DNA of 64,000 nucleotides from Massilia sp. Root351 (GTDB lineage: Bacteria > Pseudomonadota > Gammaproteobacteria > Burkholderiales > Burkholderiaceae_D), in NCBI RefSeq assembly GCF_001425045.1, contig NZ_LMDJ01000005.1, positions 62,001 through 126,000 on the forward strand. The letters run 5' to 3'. Positions 61,377 to 64,000 of the stretch are shown one piece after another; the stretch's first letter is position 1, and every line of letters begins with the position of its first letter. Below the pieces are notes generated by a model that was given only the letters and a program-made list of their open reading frames with translations, was not told the origin of the DNA and made no database searches. Made by a program: the position numbers and the translations under genes.

Positions 61377-61730
61377 TTATGGTTTCGCGAACAACTTCAG
61401 CGTTTCACGGGATTTGCCCCGGCGCAGCACCACTTCCGTCTCGCCCACCCGCTCAACGATGGCGTCGCCGAATTTCATTCCCTGCCGCACCATTTCGCCA
61501 TTAATCACCGCGACGCGGCGCCCGCCTGGTTCGCGCGACACCAGGATGGATTGCAGCTGCGGCGCAGCCGGGTTGCCGGCCTCGCCCTCGCCAGCTCCGC
61601 CCGGCACGCCCAGCACTGCCGGCGGCCTGGTCGGATCGGACAGGGTCTGCGCCTGCGCGGCGCCGCCGACGGCGGTCCCGGCCAGGACGCAGGCGAGGAT
61701 GGCGGCACGGGTCTTCACAGCGATATCCAT
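61377..61730 (-). CDS. mshK: MSHA biogenesis protein MshK
   Basis: A 117-residue protein with a signal peptide (to about AQA, 27), then LSDPTRPP, a PilP-like start, and the ISVLVSREPGGRRVAVINGE-type strand region (LQSILVSREPG). It matches MshK in size and place. It overlaps mshJ by 16 bases. Confidence 0.85.
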   Translation of the reverse strand: MDIAVKTRAAILACVLAGTAVGGAAQAQTLSDPTRPPAVLGVPGGAGEGEAGNPAAPQLQSILVSREPGGRRVAVINGEMVRQGMKFGDAIVERVGETEVVLRRGKSRETLKLFAKP

Positions 61731-62455
61731 TTGGTGTCCAGGCTCAGTGTGTACAGCGTCAGCGTCAGGCGCGCCTTCGGGTATTCCTGCGCTTCCAGCG
61801 TGGCCTTGCCCCAGAACAGCTGGGACGGCATGCGTTCCAGCGCTTCCATATAGCTCACCATGTCCAGGTAGCTGCCTTGCAGTTCCAGTTGCACGCCATG
61901 GCGGTACAACAATTCCTGCTGGGCGGCCGGGTCCGGCGCTTTCCCGCCGGCAGCGCCGGCCTGGGCCGGCGGAGGCGCGGCCTGGAGCAGGCCCGGCATG
62001 GCGCCCGCTTCCGGCTCGGAAAAGCGGCCATCGCTCATGCCGCGTGGCGGCAAGGTCTTCAGCGACACCAGCTTCAGCTTGCCACCCTGCAGCAACTGTT
62101 CCAGCATCTGGCTGATCTTTTCCGGCGCCACCAAGCCTTTTTGCACGGTGCGCAGCGCCTTGCGCATGGTGTCGTTCTCAGCCTTGAGCTTCGCCAGGCG
62201 CGCCTTGCTGGCCTGGTCGGGATCGATCAACGCCAGCGCCTGGCGCTGCGCCAGCTCGACATCTATGGCCGCGATCTGCTGCCGCTGCTGGTCGATTACG
62301 GCGTGCAGCGACTTCTCGCGCGCCAGGGCCGGCTCGATCATGATGGTGTAGAGAATGAACAGCAGCGCGGCGGCGGCGGCGCCGCACGCCATCAGCCGCT
62401 CGCGCAAGCTCAGCGCTTCCACGCGGGCAGCCAGTTTCAACCATTGCTGCTTCAT
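61715..62455 (-). CDS. mshJ: MSHA biogenesis protein MshJ (PilO-like)
   Basis: A 246-residue bitopic protein: one membrane helix (about residues 22-42), a coiled coil (45-110), then a ferredoxin-like domain with LVSLKTLP and LQGSYLDMVSYMEALERM. This is the PilO/MshJ layout. It would link the inner-membrane platform with the secretin. It overlaps the PilN-like gene (ATGA). Confidence 0.88.
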   Translation of the reverse strand: MKQQWLKLAARVEALSLRERLMACGAAAAALLFILYTIMIEPALAREKSLHAVIDQQRQQIAAIDVELAQRQALALIDPDQASKARLAKLKAENDTMRKALRTVQKGLVAPEKISQMLEQLLQGGKLKLVSLKTLPPRGMSDGRFSEPEAGAMPGLLQAAPPPAQAGAAGGKAPDPAAQQELLYRHGVQLELQGSYLDMVSYMEALERMPSQLFWGKATLEAQEYPKARLTLTLYTLSLDTKWISL

Positions 62456-63168
62456 ATGCCCTCCGTCTTGGCGCCGGCCGGCAAGGCTTGCAGGCTGAAT
62501 TCGATGTACGGCGCAACGGCGGCCGGGACTGCGGCGTTCGCCGGTGCCGCGCCCGGCGGTAGCGGGCTCAGCGCAGGGGCACGCTGTCCGCCCTGCCCAC
62601 CCTGCGCCGTCTCTGCCGGCTTGGGCTGCGCCATTTCCAGATGGCCGAAGGTGGTGCCCTTCAACACCGGCTCGCGCGACAAGCCGTTCAGGTAGCCGGG
62701 CAGCAGGCTGGCCTGCAAAGTGCGTCCCTGCAAGCCGATTTCATTGCCGGCGCCGACGATCTGCACACCCGTCAGCCACAAGCCGCTCACGCGGCTGCGC
62801 GCGAATGCCTTGAAATAGGCCGAGTAGCCGCGCGTATTGCCGAACTCGCCCTTGTCCAGTATGGCCGACACGCCCAGCAGCGCGCGGCTCTCTGCCTCCG
62901 CCTGCTCCAGTTCCTGCTGCACCGACGTGCTGCGCTGGCGCGGCGCCAATTCGGTGGCGGCAGCGGCCTTGCGCGCTTCGCGCGCCGCCAGCTCGCTCTT
63001 CACGTCGGCCGCGCGCGTCTCCAGGGCCGCAGCGCGCTGGCGCGCCACCATGCCTGCTGCCAGGCCGCCCACCAGCACCACACCCAGCACGGCGGCGAGC
63101 GCAGCGGCGGAGAAGTAATTCTTCTGCTTGAGGAAGCGCGGGTTGAACAGATTGATCTGCTGGCTCAC
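62452..63168 (-). CDS. PilN-like MSHA biogenesis protein
   Basis: A 238-residue protein starting SQQINLFNPRFLKQK, the usual PilN N-terminus, with a membrane helix (about residues 18-43), a coiled coil and a PilN fold. It occupies the position of the second half of mshI. The start is GTG at 63168, with AAGGAG about ten bases upstream; it overlaps the gene before it as GTGA. Confidence 0.85.
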   Translation of the reverse strand: MSQQINLFNPRFLKQKNYFSAAALAAVLGVVLVGGLAAGMVARQRAAALETRAADVKSELAAREARKAAAATELAPRQRSTSVQQELEQAEAESRALLGVSAILDKGEFGNTRGYSAYFKAFARSRVSGLWLTGVQIVGAGNEIGLQGRTLQASLLPGYLNGLSREPVLKGTTFGHLEMAQPKPAETAQGGQGGQRAPALSPLPPGAAPANAAVPAAVAPYIEFSLQALPAGAKTEGI

Positions 63169-64000
63169 GAGCTGGCTCCTTCGTCGCGCAGCGCCGCGCC
63201 CAGCGTCATGAAGTAGCGCGCCTGCTGCGCCGCGTCGCGCAATTCCGGCACCTTGTCCAGATCCAGCACGCTATCCAGATCCAGCACTTCCACCGGCAGG
63301 TACAGATTGCGCGCCAGGTACTCGTGCAGCGCGGGGCTGCCGGTCGGCGCCAGCACCAGCTTGGACACGGCCACATAGCTGAACTGGCGCTCGAAGTGGT
63401 CCAGTGAGCGCTGCAATTCAAGCGTGATGCGATCGTGCAATTGCTGCACCTTGTCGCGGTCGCCGCCCAGCAGCTGTGCCAGCGTCACGTCCATGCGGCG
63501 CGCCAGGTACAACTCGCCGCCGAAGGTGACCGTCAGCAGGCCGCCGTCCAGGTCGAACGACAGCATGGCCACGCCGCGCCCTTCGGGCTCCAGCAAAGCC
63601 GAGATATTCCGCTGCGCCATTTCCGGGATGTCGATCGCCGACAGGCCGACCTTGTGGTCGGCGAACAGATGCTGGCGCGGTTCGATCAGGCTATTGCGCG
63701 CCGCCACCGCGAAGCACTGGTGGTTGTGCGCCGGGCCGTTCCTGGCCACCGGCACCTCGACCACGTCCACGGTGGCGTCGGCGACGGGGAAGTCGATCAT
63801 GTCCTTCAGGCGCCAGCTCACCGCCGTCTTCATTTCCTCGGCGGGCACGTTCGGCGCCTCCAGCATCAGCAGCTGGTACTCGCCCATGCCAAGCAGGCTG
63901 GAGCACTGGTATTGGGCCGTGTTCATGTCCTTGTGCAAGCGCGCCAGGGCGGCGCCGGCCTGGTCGCGGCTACCCTGCACGAACAACGCCATCTGCACGA
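63165..64000 (-). CDS. mshI: MshI (PilM-like), 5' partial at the window edge
   Basis: At least 278 residues are visible; the frame runs off the right edge, so the true start is missing. It has the actin-like PilM/MshI fold: KTAVSWRLKDMIDFPVADA, VAARNSLIEPRQHLF and the LSFDLDGGLLTVTFGGELYLAR strand pair (shortened: LSFDLDGGLLTV). It would bind the PilN-like protein's cytoplasmic tail. Last visible gene of the msh operon upstream side. Confidence 0.88.
   Translation of the reverse strand, partial: VQMALFVQGSRDQAGAALARLHKDMNTAQYQCSSLLGMGEYQLLMLEAPNVPAEEMKTAVSWRLKDMIDFPVADATVDVVEVPVARNGPAHNHQCFAVAARNSLIEPRQHLFADHKVGLSAIDIPEMAQRNISALLEPEGRGVAMLSFDLDGGLLTVTFGGELYLARRMDVTLAQLLGGDRDKVQQLHDRITLELQRSLDHFERQFSYVAVSKLVLAPTGSPALHEYLARNLYLPVEVLDLDSVLDLDKVPELRDAAQQARYFMTLGAALRDEGASS

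Noticed and set aside
1..64000. tRNA or rRNA genes
   Set aside because: No cloverleaf-like or conserved rRNA sequence was recognised by eye; a dedicated search would be needed to exclude a tRNA fully.

Overview
The window is GC-rich chromosomal DNA of a Gram-negative betaproteobacterium, most likely of the Oxalobacteraceae (Massilia / Duganella / Janthinobacterium group). This placement is inferred from gene content: a bamD / rluD-pgeF / phaC-phaR neighbourhood, MSHA pilus genes and TonB-dependent nutrient uptake. No rRNA, tRNA, CRISPR array, insertion sequence or phage integration site was seen.

Bases 1-20547 are a type VI secretion (T6SS) region. A minus-strand block reads tssA-tssB-tssC-hcp-tagJ-tssE-tssF-tssG-tssH(clpV), followed by an unknown zinc-ribbon membrane protein and a PI-PLC-like enzyme that may be a secreted effector. 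Two Ser/Thr kinase genes stand back to back upstream of tssA. The second is followed by a GAF/MshEN protein and a 5'-nucleotidase gene broken by an in-frame TAA. At the left edge are a second, shortened TssC-like protein and a TPR-methyltransferase. The membrane complex (tssJ, K, L, M), VgrG and any PppA-type phosphatase are not in the window.

Bases 20654-27892 hold an exported alpha-carbonic anhydrase, a lipoprotein acid phosphatase with a Pho-box-like leader, mfd and serB. Bases 28081-35901 are a co-directional catabolic and uptake locus: LysR regulator, CaiB-type CoA transferase, HMG-CoA-lyase-like enzyme, MFS anion transporter and TonB-dependent receptor. Together they would import an organic acid, activate it with CoA and cleave it.

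Bases 35979-43096 are accessory: DUF4870-like and DUF2252 proteins, small exported or membrane proteins, a TetR/flavin-oxidoreductase pair with a clear promoter and operator, a rifamycin ADP-ribosyltransferase (arr), a GNAT enzyme, an APH(3')-like kinase and a Coq7 hydroxylase. Bases 43101-55000 return to housekeeping (metC, rimO, phaR, phaC, pgeF, rluD, bamD, yaaA). Between rimO and phaR sits a photoactive-yellow-protein-like gene overlapping a PAS-GGDEF-EAL gene, a candidate light-to-c-di-GMP switch. Bases 55093-57295 hold an aminotransferase and an HD-GYP protein with a degenerate HD motif. Bases 57345-64000 are the start of an MSHA pilus operon (mshI, a PilN-like gene, mshJ, K, L, M, N), running off the right edge.
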